Positions 10,218 to 19,025 of a DNA stretch of 64,000 nucleotides are shown here, in pieces. The notes beneath the pieces were generated by a model, which was not told the origin of the DNA, did no database searches, and saw only the letters and a list, made by a program, of their open reading frames with translations. Position numbers and translations under genes: made by a program. Numbering within the stretch: the stretch's first letter is position 1; each line of letters opens with the position of its first letter. This stretch comes from Massilia sp. PAMC28688 (GTDB taxonomy: Bacteria; Pseudomonadota; Gammaproteobacteria; Burkholderiales; Burkholderiaceae_D), in assembly GCF_019443445.1 (NCBI RefSeq), contig NZ_CP080378.1, positions 1,798,001 through 1,862,000 on the forward strand, read 5' to 3'.

Positions 10218-11942
10218 ATGACATTCATGGCTTCCGTTCGCATTCATACCCCCGGCTTCCCGCGCCTAGGCGCCAATTGCGAGCTGATTCGCGCCCTGGA
10301 CGCCTTTGCACGCGGTGACTGCAGCGCCGATGAGGTCGAGCAGACCGGGCGCCAGCTGCGCGCCCGCCACTGGGCCATGCAGGCCAGTGCCGGGCTCGAC
10401 GTCGTTACCGTTGGCGACCTCACCCTGGGGGACCACGTTGCCGAGCATATTGCGCTGTTCGGCTGCGCGCCCCCGCGCTTTGGCCGCGAGGCCGGCGAGC
10501 CACCACTGGCGCGTAGCCTGGCGCTGGCGCGGGGCGACGCGCCGCTGGCCACCGCCCAATGGTTTGACACGGGCTACCACCACCTGGTGCCGGAATTTTC
10601 TGCCGCCACCGGCTTCACGCTGCACGCCGGGCGCCTGCTGGAACAGGTGGCGCAGGCGCGCGCGCTGGGCCATGCCGTCAAGGCCGCGCTGATCGGCCCC
10701 CTCACCTTCCTGTGGCTGGGCCGGGAAGACGCCGGGTTCGACCGCCTGTCCCTGCTTGAGCAGCTGCTGCCGGCTTACTGCGCCCTGCTTGCGCAGCTCA
10801 AGGCCGCCGGCGCCGAATGGGTGCAGCTTGATGAACCAATCCTCGGCCTGGACCTGGCGCCGGCGTGGCGCAACGCCTTTGAGCCTTGCTACTGGCAGCT
10901 GGGCCAGTCGGGCGCGCAGCTGATGCTGGCCACGTACTTCTCGCCGCTGGAAGAAAACCTGAGCCTTGCATGCCGCCTGCCGGTGGCGGGCCTGCACGTC
11001 GATGGCGTGAGCGCGCGCCAGGAACTGGTGAGCGTATGCGACTGGCTGCCGGTGCCGAAGGTGCTATCGGTAGGCATTGTCGACGGCCGCAATATCTGGC
11101 GCACTGACCTTGACGGCGCCATCTCGGTGCTGCAGCCGCTGCTGGCGCGCCGCAACGGCTGCCTGTGGCTGGCGCCCTCGTGCTCCCTGCTGCACGTCCC
11201 AATGAGCCTGGAGGGCGATGCCACGCTCGACCCGGAAGTACGCACCTGGATGGCCTGTGCCACCGAAAAACTCGCTGAACTCAATACTCTCAAGACGGCG
11301 CTCAATGGCGGCGACGCGGAGGATGCGCTGGCCGCCGGCCGCGCAGCAATCGCCAGCCGCGCGCGCAGCACCCGGGTACACAGCGACGCCGTCGCCCATG
11401 CCGTGAGCGCGCTGGCCAGCGCCCCGGACGGCCTCCCGCCTGCGTCGCTGGACAAGGGCGAAGCAGCCGGCCCTGGCCGGCATGGCATGCACGGTGGCGC
11501 GGTGGCAGGCCAAGCGTATGACGGGGCGCCTGGTGCAGCGGCACATGGCTTCAGCGCGCGGCTTGACGGCGTTACCTGCAGCAGCAATGGCTGGGTGCAG
11601 ACATCCGGATGGTCCTGCGTCAAGCCGCCTGTGATTTTCGGGGACGTGTCACGCGCGCGCAGCCTCGCCGGCGAGCTGCCCACCGGCCTGTTGCCTGGGC
11701 CCGTGACGATCTTGCAGCAATCGTTCGTGCGCGACGACCAGCCCCGTTCACTGACCGCGCTGCAGATTGCGCTCGCGCTGCGCGAGGAAGTAGCACAACT
11801 GGCGCGTGATGCCGCGCCCACCATCGGCATTGGCGAGCCGGCGCTGCATGCAGCCTTGCCGCTTCGGCGCGCGCGGCGCGACGACTACCTCATGTGGTCC
11901 ACCCGCGCCCTGCGCGTGGCCGCCGATCCAGTATCAGCCTGA
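10218..11942 (+). CDS. metE: MetE-like protein with truncated, degenerate catalytic domain
   Basis: Homologue of cobalamin-independent methionine synthase (about 755 residues in E. coli) but only 574 residues. The N-terminal domain (about 1-388) is well kept: HTPGFPRLG, RARHW, WFDTGYHH, VQLDEP, SCSLLHVP, STRVH. The linker then becomes about 55 low-complexity residues, losing the region with the motifs TTTIGSFPQ and HGE-ERNDMVEYF. A short stretch of the C-terminal barrel remains (NGWVQTSG, VKPPVIFGDVSR, GPVTIL, SFVRDDQPRS). The active-site segment IDEPA reads IGEPA, and the protein stops after PLRRARRDDYL. The last about 130 residues, which carry zinc ligands equivalent to E. coli His641, Cys643, Glu665 and Cys726, are absent. 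It cannot be a normal methionine synthase. ATG 10218 or 10227 could be the start. Confidence 0.8.
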   Translation: MTFMASVRIHTPGFPRLGANCELIRALDAFARGDCSADEVEQTGRQLRARHWAMQASAGLDVVTVGDLTLGDHVAEHIALFGCAPPRFGREAGEPPLARSLALARGDAPLATAQWFDTGYHHLVPEFSAATGFTLHAGRLLEQVAQARALGHAVKAALIGPLTFLWLGREDAGFDRLSLLEQLLPAYCALLAQLKAAGAEWVQLDEPILGLDLAPAWRNAFEPCYWQLGQSGAQLMLATYFSPLEENLSLACRLPVAGLHVDGVSARQELVSVCDWLPVPKVLSVGIVDGRNIWRTDLDGAISVLQPLLARRNGCLWLAPSCSLLHVPMSLEGDATLDPEVRTWMACATEKLAELNTLKTALNGGDAEDALAAGRAAIASRARSTRVHSDAVAHAVSALASAPDGLPPASLDKGEAAGPGRHGMHGGAVAGQAYDGAPGAAAHGFSARLDGVTCSSNGWVQTSGWSCVKPPVIFGDVSRARSLAGELPTGLLPGPVTILQQSFVRDDQPRSLTALQIALALREEVAQLARDAAPTIGIGEPALHAALPLRRARRDDYLMWSTRALRVAADPVSA

Positions 11943-12179
11943 GCGCACTGCCCCATCTCTGGCGGCGCGCCCGGCCATGACGGGTGCGCCATGCGGCCAG
12001 ACCAATCGCCGCATGCCGCTGCCACCCCGGCAAAGGCACATTCCATTGCCTCGCGGAACATTACTTCCAATCCTCCCCATTCCTTTATTTTCACAGTAGA
12101 ATGCACGAGTTCTACGCCACTTGGGCGACGTTAGACCCGATTTTCGCCCTGACCTTAGGCGGTACCTCACGACTCCCAT

Positions 12180-12989
12180 ATGCTCAAAAGCCCGTCCCTG
12201 CTACCCATCGAAATCAAGATCTCCACCGTCGTTGCGATCTCCACGATCCTGTACTCGGCGGACCCGCTCGCGATCGACGCGGCGCTCAAGCAAATGACCG
12301 GCGGCGCTGCGGATTTTTTCGAAGACGAATTCGCCGTCATCGATGTCACCACGATCGCTGACAGTACCCCTATCATTGACTGGGTCAAGCTGGTCGAGAT
12401 CCTGAAAAAATACCGGCTCAACGCCGTCGCCGTGCGCGGCGCCAGCGCTGCCATGGCCGAGGCGATCCGCGCCAGCGGCCTGTCGCTGGACGATGGCGTG
12501 TCGGGCATCAAGCCGCGCGGGAGCCCGGACGCGGCGCCCGCTGCCACGGCCGCACCGGCTGCCGTGGCAGCGCCCGCGCCGGCCCCCTCAGCCCCGTCAG
12601 CCCCACCGGCGGCGGCTACCGCGGCCACCGCCGTCGTCACCCCGGGCACCATGATCATCGATCAGCCGGTGCGCGCCGGCCAGCGCGTGTATGCGCGCGG
12701 CTGCGACCTGATTATTACCGCTACCGTCAACAACGGCGCCGAAGTCATCGCCGACGGCAGCATCCACGTGTACGCGGCCCTCAACGGCCGCGCGCTCGCT
12801 GGCGCGTCGGGCAACGCCGAGGCGCGCATCTTCGCCCTGGCGATGCAGCCGGAGCTGGTCTCGATTGCAGGCGTGTACCGCGTGTTCGACGAAGGCTTCC
12901 CGCCGAATATGGCACGGCAGCCCGCGCAAATTCGGCTGGCCGGCGACCGGATCGATATACTATCGCTCAGTCCGGGTTCCCGCGCTTAA
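12180..12989 (+). CDS. minC: septum site-determining protein MinC
   Basis: Inhibitor of FtsZ ring formation, 269 residues. The N-terminal FtsZ-inhibiting domain (about 1-110) is joined by an Ala/Pro-rich linker (about residues 118-155) to the C-terminal beta-helix (about 157-262) with the family segments QPVRAGQRVYARGCDLI and GSIHVYAALNGRALAG. The C-terminal domain dimerises and binds MinD. First gene of minCDE; minD follows after 27 bp. The linker is longer and more alanine-rich than in enteric MinC. Confidence 0.95.
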   Translation: MLKSPSLLPIEIKISTVVAISTILYSADPLAIDAALKQMTGGAADFFEDEFAVIDVTTIADSTPIIDWVKLVEILKKYRLNAVAVRGASAAMAEAIRASGLSLDDGVSGIKPRGSPDAAPAATAAPAAVAAPAPAPSAPSAPPAAATAATAVVTPGTMIIDQPVRAGQRVYARGCDLIITATVNNGAEVIADGSIHVYAALNGRALAGASGNAEARIFALAMQPELVSIAGVYRVFDEGFPPNMARQPAQIRLAGDRIDILSLSPGSRA

Positions 12990-13016
12990 AAACAGATCTT
13001 CATAAAGGACCTACTA

Positions 13017-13832
13017 GTGGCACGAATTATTGTTGTGACGTCCGGTAAAGGCGGCGTCGGTAAAACCACTTCCAGCGCCAGCTTCTCCACTGGGCTGGCC
13101 CTGCGCGGCCATAAGACGGCCGTTCTCGACTTCGACGTCGGCCTGCGTAACCTCGACCTGATCATGGGCTGCGAGCGGCGCGTGGTGTATGACCTCATCA
13201 ACGTCATCAACGGTGAAGCATCGCTGAACCAGGCGCTGATCAAGGACAAGCACTGCGAAAACCTGTTCATCCTGCCCGCCTCGCAGACGCGCGACAAGGA
13301 CGCCCTGTCGGAAGAAGGCGTCGAGCGCGTGCTCAATGACCTGATCAACATGGGCTTCGAGTACATCATCTGCGATTCACCGGCCGGTATCGAGCATGGC
13401 GCGCTGATGGCGCTCACGTTTGCCGACGAAGCGGTCATTGTCACCAATCCGGAAGTGTCGTCGGTGCGCGATTCGGACCGCATCCTCGGCATCATCCAGG
13501 CCAAGTCGCGCCGCGCGCAGACCGGCGCCGAGCCGGTGAAGGAACACCTCCTGATCACCCGCTACTCGCCCAAGCGGGTCGAGAATGGCGAAATGCTGTC
13601 CTACCAGGACGTGCAGGAAATCCTGCGCATTCCCCTGATCGGCATCATTCCGGAATCGGAGACGGTGCTGCATGCATCGAACTCGGGCAACCCGGCTATT
13701 CACATGAAGGGCAGCGACGTGGCGGAAGCGTATGAAGACGTGATTTCGCGCTTCCTGGGCCAGGAACTGCCGCTGCGCTTTACCACCTACGAAAAGCCAG
13801 GCCTGCTGCAGCGAATTTTTGGAGCGAAGTGA
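13017..13832 (+). CDS. minD: septum site-determining ATPase MinD
   Basis: Membrane-cycling ParA-type ATPase that recruits MinC, 271 residues. It has the deviant Walker A motif GKGGVGKTT (10-18), the switch segment [18 protein letters not shown] and DSPAGIE. The C-terminus ([13 protein letters not shown]) is the amphipathic helix that targets the membrane. The start is GTG at 13017, with AAAGGAC about 8 bp upstream; the next Met would remove the P-loop strand. Located between minC and minE. Confidence 0.97.
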   Translation: MARIIVVTSGKGGVGKTTSSASFSTGLALRGHKTAVLDFDVGLRNLDLIMGCERRVVYDLINVINGEASLNQALIKDKHCENLFILPASQTRDKDALSEEGVERVLNDLINMGFEYIICDSPAGIEHGALMALTFADEAVIVTNPEVSSVRDSDRILGIIQAKSRRAQTGAEPVKEHLLITRYSPKRVENGEMLSYQDVQEILRIPLIGIIPESETVLHASNSGNPAIHMKGSDVAEAYEDVISRFLGQELPLRFTTYEKPGLLQRIFGAK

Positions 13833-13833
13833 T

Positions 13834-14085
13834 ATGGCCCTGCTCTCATTCCTGTTCCCCTCGAAAGGGAAAAGCGCATCGGCGGCCAAGGAACGGCTGC
13901 AGATCATCATCGCCCGCGAGCGCGGCCACCGCGCGGGACCGGATTTTCTGCCGGCCCTGCACCGTGAACTGATTGAAGTGATTTCCAAGTACACCAAGGT
14001 CAACGCCGACGACATCAAGCTGTCGCTGGACCGCCAGGGCAACCTGGAAGTACTGGAAGTGAACGTCGTCCTCCCGGACGCGTAA
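13834..14085 (+). CDS. minE: cell division topological specificity factor MinE
   Basis: An 83-residue protein that stimulates MinD ATPase and sets its pole-to-pole oscillation. The N-terminal membrane-targeting segment [10 protein letters not shown], the MinD-binding helix ([16 protein letters not shown]) and the dimerisation beta strands ([12 protein letters not shown]) are all present. The ATG at 13834 is 1 bp after the minD stop and has GGAG upstream; a longer frame from 13819 overlaps minD and adds five atypical residues. Confidence 0.95.
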   Translation: MALLSFLFPSKGKSASAAKERLQIIIARERGHRAGPDFLPALHRELIEVISKYTKVNADDIKLSLDRQGNLEVLEVNVVLPDA

Positions 14086-14094
14086 ATGCTGGCC

Positions 14095-14122
14095 GCCGAT
14101 GGAGACCTGGTCTCCCATCGGC
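14095..14122. terminator. strong hairpin between convergent genes, no T-tract
   Basis: GCCGATGGAGACC and GGTCTCCCATCGGC form a near-perfect long stem (one bulged base) 10 bp after the minE stop and 15 bp from the stop of the convergent gene. There is no run of T on either side, so simple intrinsic termination is uncertain; protection of 3' ends is another possibility. Confidence 0.5.
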
Positions 14123-14136
14123 TGGCAGCGGCGCTG

Positions 14137-14628
14137 CTACGACGCGCGGATGGTCGTCAACTCGCTCGCCACGCGGGCGCACGCTTCCACGTGTTCATAT
14201 CCCAGTTTCTTGAACATCGCAAAACCGATGGCCGCCGCCGCCATCTGGCCGGCAATGGGCACAAAGCGCGACACCGATTTCGTGGTCCAGCGGATGCCCA
14301 CGCGCTTGAACAGCTGCAGCAGCAGTTCGCGCGTGACCAGCTTGCCCACCATGACCCCACCCACACCGACAGCGACCTTGTAGACAATCAGCTTGTGATT
14401 GGGCTGGAGCTGATCGATCTGGGCCGGGGTCAGGCCGAAAGCGGCATTCACATCATCCACCAGCTTCTTGAACAAGCCAACATCGGACAAGACATCCAGA
14501 CCGGGCAGCGGCACCGCCGACACGCCCGCGGAAAAGGCCGCGCGGCGGCGCACCAGCTGGCGGCAGCGCTCGCGGGTCGCCTCGATCTGCTTGGGGTTGT
14601 CCGGTACGAGATTCCATTCTGCGCTCAT
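14137..14628 (-). CDS. uncharacterised membrane-associated protein (DUF697/YcjF-tail-like)
   Basis: A 163-residue protein. It begins with a charged helix (RERCRQLVRRRAAFSAG), then VSAVPLPGLDVLSDVGLFKKLVDDVN and two glycine/alanine-rich hydrophobic stretches (IVYKVAVGVGGVMVGKL near 82-98 and FVPIAGQMAAAAIGFAMF near 122-139). This pattern recalls the C-terminal helical regions attached to some GTPases (DUF697-type), here without any GTPase domain. Function unknown. It is convergent with minE and has AAGGAG at 14632-14637 upstream of its start. Confidence 0.65.
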   Translation of the reverse strand: MSAEWNLVPDNPKQIEATRERCRQLVRRRAAFSAGVSAVPLPGLDVLSDVGLFKKLVDDVNAAFGLTPAQIDQLQPNHKLIVYKVAVGVGGVMVGKLVTRELLLQLFKRVGIRWTTKSVSRFVPIAGQMAAAAIGFAMFKKLGYEHVEACARVASELTTIRAS

Positions 14629-14801
14629 ACATACTCCTTCTTGTTTTTGATGACAATTTCTACAGCCGGGAACACAAGCTGATTGAAAACATAGTGTTTA
14701 AAGTGTAACGTGTAATGCGGCCGCAGGCGTGTACGGCTGGTAAAGTGTTGCTGACCGTAAATAAAAATCGTGCATTTGGGTATCGGATAGTAAAAGTCTG
14801 T

Positions 14802-14848
14802 TATATTCTGAGTAACTTATTAGTTGTAACCGTAAGACTGTTCTTACG
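14802..14848 (+). promoter_or_regulatory. promoter region of the orphan response regulator with inverted repeat
   Basis: A -10-like TATATT lies at 14802-14807 in an AT-rich stretch. Downstream, CGTAAGA (14831-14837) and TCTTACG (14842-14848) form a perfect 7-bp inverted repeat with a 4-bp spacer, a good candidate operator near the likely transcription start. No clear -35 at the right distance. Confidence 0.4.
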
Positions 14849-14877
14849 CGCAGCGTTTACTTTACCCATCGGCCCCC

Positions 14878-15567
14878 ATGAGAATCGCCGTCCTAGACAA
14901 TGACCGAAGCCAGGCAGATTTGATTTGCCAAGTGCTGTCAGCCGCCGGGCACAACTGTCTGACCTTCGAAAATGGCAAGGAGCTGCTTGCGCACCTGCGC
15001 AAGGAAAGCTTCGACATGCTGATCATGGACTGGCAAGTGGCCGACATGACCGGAGCCGAGCTGATGCGGCGGACCAAGGAAAAGATTGCCGCCGCCACGC
15101 CGGTCATGTTCATCACCACCAGCACGGCCGAGGACGACATCGTGGCCGGCATCACGGCCGGGGCGGACGACTACATGATCAAGCCGCTGCGGCGTGGCGA
15201 GTTGGTGGCGCGGGTGCAGGCACTCTTGCGGCGCGCCTATCCGAGTCAGAACGGCGCCGAGCAGCTGCAGTTCGGGCCCTACATCTTTGAGACGCGGCCC
15301 GGGCGGCTACTGATGGATGGCGTGGTGATCGACGTCACCCACAAGGAGTTCTACCTGGCGCTCCTATTCTTTCGCAACATTGGGCGGCCACTATCGCGCG
15401 CCTACATTCACGAAGCGGTATGGATCCGCGAGACCGACGTTCCCTCGCGCACCATGGACACCCACGTCTCGCGGGTGCGCAACAAGCTGCAGCTGCGTCC
15501 CGAAAACGGCTTCCGCCTGGTGCCCGTCTACAGCTACGGCTACCGCCTGGAAAAACTCGGCAGCTGA
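14878..15567 (+). CDS. OmpR-type response regulator, orphan
   Basis: A 229-residue two-domain regulator. The receiver domain (1-120) has the acidic pocket in LDND (Asp7, Asp9), the phospho-acceptor Asp51 in IMDWQ, a Thr in MFITTST and the conserved Lys in YMIKPL. The DNA-binding winged helix (about 130-226) shows VTHKEFYLALLFFRNIGRPLSR and MDTHVSRVRNKL, typical of OmpR/PhoB. No histidine kinase is adjacent. Downstream lies a repeat-rich gap, so the gene appears monocistronic. Confidence 0.9.
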   Translation: MRIAVLDNDRSQADLICQVLSAAGHNCLTFENGKELLAHLRKESFDMLIMDWQVADMTGAELMRRTKEKIAAATPVMFITTSTAEDDIVAGITAGADDYMIKPLRRGELVARVQALLRRAYPSQNGAEQLQFGPYIFETRPGRLLMDGVVIDVTHKEFYLALLFFRNIGRPLSRAYIHEAVWIRETDVPSRTMDTHVSRVRNKLQLRPENGFRLVPVYSYGYRLEKLGS

Positions 15568-15592
15568 CCCGGCTGGCCCATCCAGCTCCCCC

Positions 15593-15650
15593 AAAACAAT
15601 TTCCTACCACCAGGGTCAGACCACTTAAACGCGCCAAAATCAATGTCCTG
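15593..15650 (+). repeat. interspersed repeat, copy A (forward)
   Basis: Carries AACAATTTCCTACCACCAGG followed by GTCAGACCACTTAAACGC (core 15610-15630) and then a variant of the AAATCAATTTCC spacer. Same family as the cluster at 57.1-57.6 kb, and in inverted orientation to the two copies that follow. Confidence 0.85.
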
Positions 15651-15690
15651 GCGCCATGAAAAACGGTCGCTCAAGCGTGGGATTTCAAGC

Positions 15691-15780
15691 GAGCTCCCGG
15701 GCCAGGCAGTCGGCTGCGACTTTTATTCTTGCCAATTTACATTGTTGCAAAACGCCTGTTTAAGTGGTCTGACCCTGGTC
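15691..15780 (-). repeat. interspersed repeat, copy B with module
   Basis: Module made of GAGCTCCCGGGC (15691-15702), TGTTGCAA (15743-15750) and GTTTAAGTGGTCTGACCC (15758-15775). The same three blocks recur in order about 173-175 bp further on, so the module is duplicated in tandem. Confidence 0.8.
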
Positions 15781-15865
15781 TGAGGAAAGGCCGTGGACAT
15801 GCTATCAATTAATTTTAGCGGTGTGGGCAGGCACGCTTTATTGCATGACAGCACTGGATTCAGGC

Positions 15866-15955
15866 GAGCTCCCGGGCTACCGAGGTGTTCGAGAGCAATT
15901 GTTGTGGATGGACAGTGTTGCAAAAAGCGCGTTTAAGTGGTCTGACCCCGGGGTG
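15866..15955 (-). repeat. interspersed repeat, copy C with module
   Basis: Second module: GAGCTCCCGGGC (15866-15877), TGTTGCAA (15916-15923) and GTTTAAGTGGTCTGACCC (15931-15948). The sequence between blocks has diverged from copy B, while the blocks themselves are identical. Confidence 0.8.
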
Positions 15956-16014
15956 GGGGAGAGACGTTGTTGTTGGGAATGGCCCTGTTTGGCGTAGGGC
16001 TTCTCACATCGCGG

Positions 16015-16020
16015 TATAAT
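16015..16020 (+). promoter_or_regulatory. -10 box of hemA promoter
   Basis: A consensus TATAAT lies 30 bp before the hemA start codon. No good -35 is seen at 17 bp; TTGGCG at 15989 is 20 bp away. The promoter begins about 35 bp after repeat copy C. Confidence 0.55.
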
Positions 16021-16049
16021 GACGCTACCCATCCGCACCCTTGTTCGCC

Positions 16050-17324
16050 ATGCAACTGCTCGCCGTCGGCCTCAATCACACCACCGCTCCGGTCTCGCTT
16101 CGCGAGCAGCTGGCGTTTGGTCCTGAGCAGCTCGGTCAGGCCGTGCGCGCTGCACGCGGTTGGTTTGCAGGCATCGATCCCCGCGGCAGCGATGAGGCGG
16201 CAATTCTGTCGACCTGTAACCGCACCGAGATGTATGCGGCCAGCCATGTCGACAATCCCCTCGATGCGTCGGCCCATTTCCTGGCCGATTACCACAAGCT
16301 GAACTTCGCCGAGCTGCGTCCGCACCTGTACATGCTGCCGCAGGGACAGGCCGTGCGCCATGCCTTCCGCGTCGCTTCCGGCCTCGATTCCATGGTCATG
16401 GGCGAAACCCAGATCCTCGGCCAGATGAAGGATGCGGTGCGCGTGGCCGATGAAGCCGGCGGCCTCGGGACCTACCTGCACCAGCTGTTCCAGCGCAGCT
16501 TTTCCGTGGCCAAGGAGGTGCGCACCACCACCGAAATCGGCGCCCACAGCGTGTCGCTGGCCGCCGCCGCCGTGCGCCTGTCGCACCGCATTTTCGACAG
16601 CGTCGCCAAGCAGAACATCCTGTTCATCGGCGCCGGCGAAATGATCGAGCTGTGCGCCACCCACTTCGCGGCCCAAAACCCCAACAGCATCACCATCGCC
16701 AACCGCACCTTGGAGCGCGGCCAGGCACTGGCGCACCGCTTCAATGGCAAGGCCATCGGCCTGGCGTCGCTGCCGGAGCAGCTCTCGCACTACGACATCG
16801 TGATCTCCTGCACCGCCTCGACCCTGCCCCTGATCGGCCTTGGCCTGGTCGAGCGCGCGATCAAGGCGCGCCGCCACAAGCCAATGTTCATGGTCGACCT
16901 GGCGGTACCGCGCGATATCGAAACCGAGGTCGGTCGCCTCGACGACGTCTACCTGTACACGGTCGATGACCTGGGCCAGGTGGTCCAGACGGGCATGGAA
17001 AGCCGCCAGGCCGCCGTGGCCCAGGCCGAAGCAATCATCGAGACGCGCGTGCAGTCCTTCCTGCACTGGATCGATGACCGCGCCATGGTGCCGGTCATCC
17101 AGGATCTGCAGGAAAACAGCGAGGCAATGCGCCTGCTGGAACTGGAGCGCGCCAAGCGCATGCTGGCCCGCGGCGATGATGTCGATGCCGTGCTCGAGGC
17201 GCTCTCCAAGGGCTTGACGGCCAAGTTCTTGCATGGTCCCCAGCAGGCGCTGCACCGGGCCCAGGGTGACGAGCGCGCACGCCTGGCAACGCTGCTGCCC
17301 CAGTTGTTCCGCGGCCGCCGTTAG
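16050..17324 (+). CDS. hemA: glutamyl-tRNA reductase
   Basis: First committed enzyme of C5-pathway tetrapyrrole synthesis; it reduces glutamyl-tRNA to glutamate-1-semialdehyde with NADPH. The 424 residues show the N-terminal GLNHTTAP, the catalytic Cys56 in [10 protein letters not shown], the segment GETQILGQ, the NADPH-binding GAGEMIEL and the C-terminal dimerisation helices. ATG 16050 gives [14 protein letters not shown], the usual start; an upstream in-frame ATG adds only three residues. First gene of hemA-prfA-dsbB-prmC. Confidence 0.97.
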   Translation: MQLLAVGLNHTTAPVSLREQLAFGPEQLGQAVRAARGWFAGIDPRGSDEAAILSTCNRTEMYAASHVDNPLDASAHFLADYHKLNFAELRPHLYMLPQGQAVRHAFRVASGLDSMVMGETQILGQMKDAVRVADEAGGLGTYLHQLFQRSFSVAKEVRTTTEIGAHSVSLAAAAVRLSHRIFDSVAKQNILFIGAGEMIELCATHFAAQNPNSITIANRTLERGQALAHRFNGKAIGLASLPEQLSHYDIVISCTASTLPLIGLGLVERAIKARRHKPMFMVDLAVPRDIETEVGRLDDVYLYTVDDLGQVVQTGMESRQAAVAQAEAIIETRVQSFLHWIDDRAMVPVIQDLQENSEAMRLLELERAKRMLARGDDVDAVLEALSKGLTAKFLHGPQQALHRAQGDERARLATLLPQLFRGRR

Positions 17325-17393
17325 CGCCCCCTGCCTTGCCGGCCGCCGCGCGCGGCTTTCCTGTTTCGCTCCATCTTCTCTCCGGACCTCCCT

Positions 17394-18470
17394 ATGAAAC
17401 CATCCATGCTGGCCAAGCTGGACCAACTGTCCAACCGCCTCGTCGAACTCGATGAACTGCTCATGACCGAGGGCGCAACCTCGAACATGGACAGCTACCG
17501 CAAGATGACGCGCGAGCATGCCGAGATCGGGCCGCTGGTGGCCCTGTACAAGGAGTTCGAACGGGCCCAGGCCGATATCGAGGAAGCCCAGGCCATGCTG
17601 TCGGACCCGGACATGAAGGAATTCGCGCAGGAAGAGATCGAGGCCGGCAAGGCACGCGTGGCAGCGCTGGAACTGGACTTGCAAAAAATGCTGCTGCCGA
17701 AGGACGCCAACGACGAGCGCAATATCTTTCTGGAGATTCGCGCCGGCACCGGTGGCGATGAGTCGGCCCTGTTCGCGGGCGACCTGTTACGCATGTACAC
17801 CCGCTTCGCCGAGCGCAATCGCTGGCAGGTGGAGATGGTGTCGGAATCTGCCTCGGACCTGGGCGGCTACCGCGAGGTGATCGTGCGCCTGGTCGGCAAT
17901 GGCGTGTATTCAAAACTCAAGTTCGAGTCCGGCGGTCACCGCGTGCAGCGCGTGCCGGCCACGGAAACCCAGGGCCGCATCCACACCTCGGCCTGCACGG
18001 TGGCGGTGATGCCGGAGGCGGACGAGGTGGAAGATGTCAATATCAACCCTGCCGATCTGCGCATCGATACCTACCGCGCGTCAGGCGCGGGCGGCCAGCA
18101 CATCAACAAGACCGATTCGGCGGTTCGCATCACTCACCTGCCCACCGGGATCGTGGTGGAGTGCCAGGACGACCGCAGCCAGCATAAGAACAAGGCCTCG
18201 GCCCTGAAGGTGCTGGCCGCGCGCATCAAGGACGTGCAGCTGCGCGAACAGCAGTCAAAGGAGGCAGCCACCCGCAAGAGCCTGATCGGCTCGGGCGACC
18301 GCAGCGAACGCATTCGCACCTATAACTTCCCGCAGGGCCGCATGACGGATCACCGCATCAACCTGACGCTCTACAAGCTCGATTTCATCATGGATGGCGA
18401 TCTGACGGAGCTGACCTGCGCGCTGGCCGCCGAACACCAGGCCGAACTGCTGGCCCAGCTTGGAGATTAA
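17394..18470 (+). CDS. prfA: peptide chain release factor 1
   Basis: Decodes UAA and UAG and triggers peptide release. Its 358 residues include the codon-reading tripeptide PAT (188-190, [10 protein letters not shown]), which distinguishes RF1 from RF2, and the GGQ motif (233-235, [15 protein letters not shown]) that enters the peptidyl transferase centre and is methylated by PrmC, encoded two genes downstream. It follows hemA after 69 bp. Confidence 0.98.
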   Translation: MKPSMLAKLDQLSNRLVELDELLMTEGATSNMDSYRKMTREHAEIGPLVALYKEFERAQADIEEAQAMLSDPDMKEFAQEEIEAGKARVAALELDLQKMLLPKDANDERNIFLEIRAGTGGDESALFAGDLLRMYTRFAERNRWQVEMVSESASDLGGYREVIVRLVGNGVYSKLKFESGGHRVQRVPATETQGRIHTSACTVAVMPEADEVEDVNINPADLRIDTYRASGAGGQHINKTDSAVRITHLPTGIVVECQDDRSQHKNKASALKVLAARIKDVQLREQQSKEAATRKSLIGSGDRSERIRTYNFPQGRMTDHRINLTLYKLDFIMDGDLTELTCALAAEHQAELLAQLGD

Positions 18471-18511
18471 GCCTGCATTAAGCCTTTGATCCGGGGCCCG
18501 AGTTCTACTAC

Positions 18512-18523
18512 GATACCGGTATC
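18512..18523. promoter_or_regulatory. 12-bp palindrome upstream of dsbB
   Basis: GATACCGGTATC is a perfect palindrome in the short prfA-dsbB gap, 31 bp before the dsbB start. It overlaps a -10-like TATCAT (18520-18525), so it could be an operator for an internal promoter. Confidence 0.3.
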
Positions 18524-18554
18524 ATACGTTCAGCCCAGCCACCACGGACCCGCC

Positions 18555-19025
18555 ATGCTCAAGAACCGCACGCTGTTGTTTGCCATTGCCTTTTCCTGCT
18601 TCTTCGTCATCGGGGTGGCGCTGTACTACCAGCACGTCAAGCTGATGCTGCCTTGCCCTTATTGCGTCATTCAGCGCTATGCCTTCCTGTTTGCCGGCCT
18701 GTTTGCGCTGGTGGCGGCGCTGGTAAAGCGCCGCACAGTGTGGATCGACCTGGCCCTGGCCAGCGCGATCGGTGGCGCCTTCACGGTCTATAAGCATCTC
18801 GAGGTCATTGCCAATCCTGGCTTTTCGTGCGGTATCGATCCCAAGACCACGTTCCTCAACAAGCTGCCAACGGCGCAGGTGCTGCCGCAGGTGTTCGAAG
18901 CCGATGGCTTTTGCTCGGGCGCGGGCGACCCTGTCATGGGACTGCCGATTCCCTACTGGTCGGCGGTATGGTTTGCCATCATTATCCTGGCGCTGATTGT
19001 GGCGCATGCGCGCCGCCGTTCATGA
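18555..19025 (+). CDS. dsbB: disulfide bond formation protein B
   Basis: Inner-membrane protein that reoxidises DsbA and passes electrons to quinone. The 156 residues contain four transmembrane segments (about 7-26, 42-58, 64-80 and 135-152) and both redox pairs: CPYC (Cys34, Cys37) and the second periplasmic loop pair Cys92 and Cys120. Starting at ATG 18555 gives MLKNRTLLFAIAF; an upstream extension adds unrelated residues. Its stop overlaps the prmC start in ATGA, so translation is coupled. Confidence 0.92.
   Translation: MLKNRTLLFAIAFSCFFVIGVALYYQHVKLMLPCPYCVIQRYAFLFAGLFALVAALVKRRTVWIDLALASAIGGAFTVYKHLEVIANPGFSCGIDPKTTFLNKLPTAQVLPQVFEADGFCSGAGDPVMGLPIPYWSAVWFAIIILALIVAHARRRS

Larger units (their letters stand above)
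15568..16049. other. gap with repeat cluster and hemA promoter
   Basis: This 482-bp gap contains no credible gene. It is filled by three copies of the GTCAGACCAC repeat family (listed separately), a second duplicated motif GAGCTCCCGGGC (15691-15702 and 15866-15877), and the hemA promoter at its right end. Confidence 0.7.

Noticed and set aside
12010..12065. possible riboswitch near the metE-like gene
   Set aside because: The stretch lies downstream of the gene and I could not find the conserved boxes of cobalamin, SAM or other known riboswitches on either strand.
15933..17684. 583-codon open frame on the minus strand
   Set aside because: Antisense to hemA and the start of prfA.
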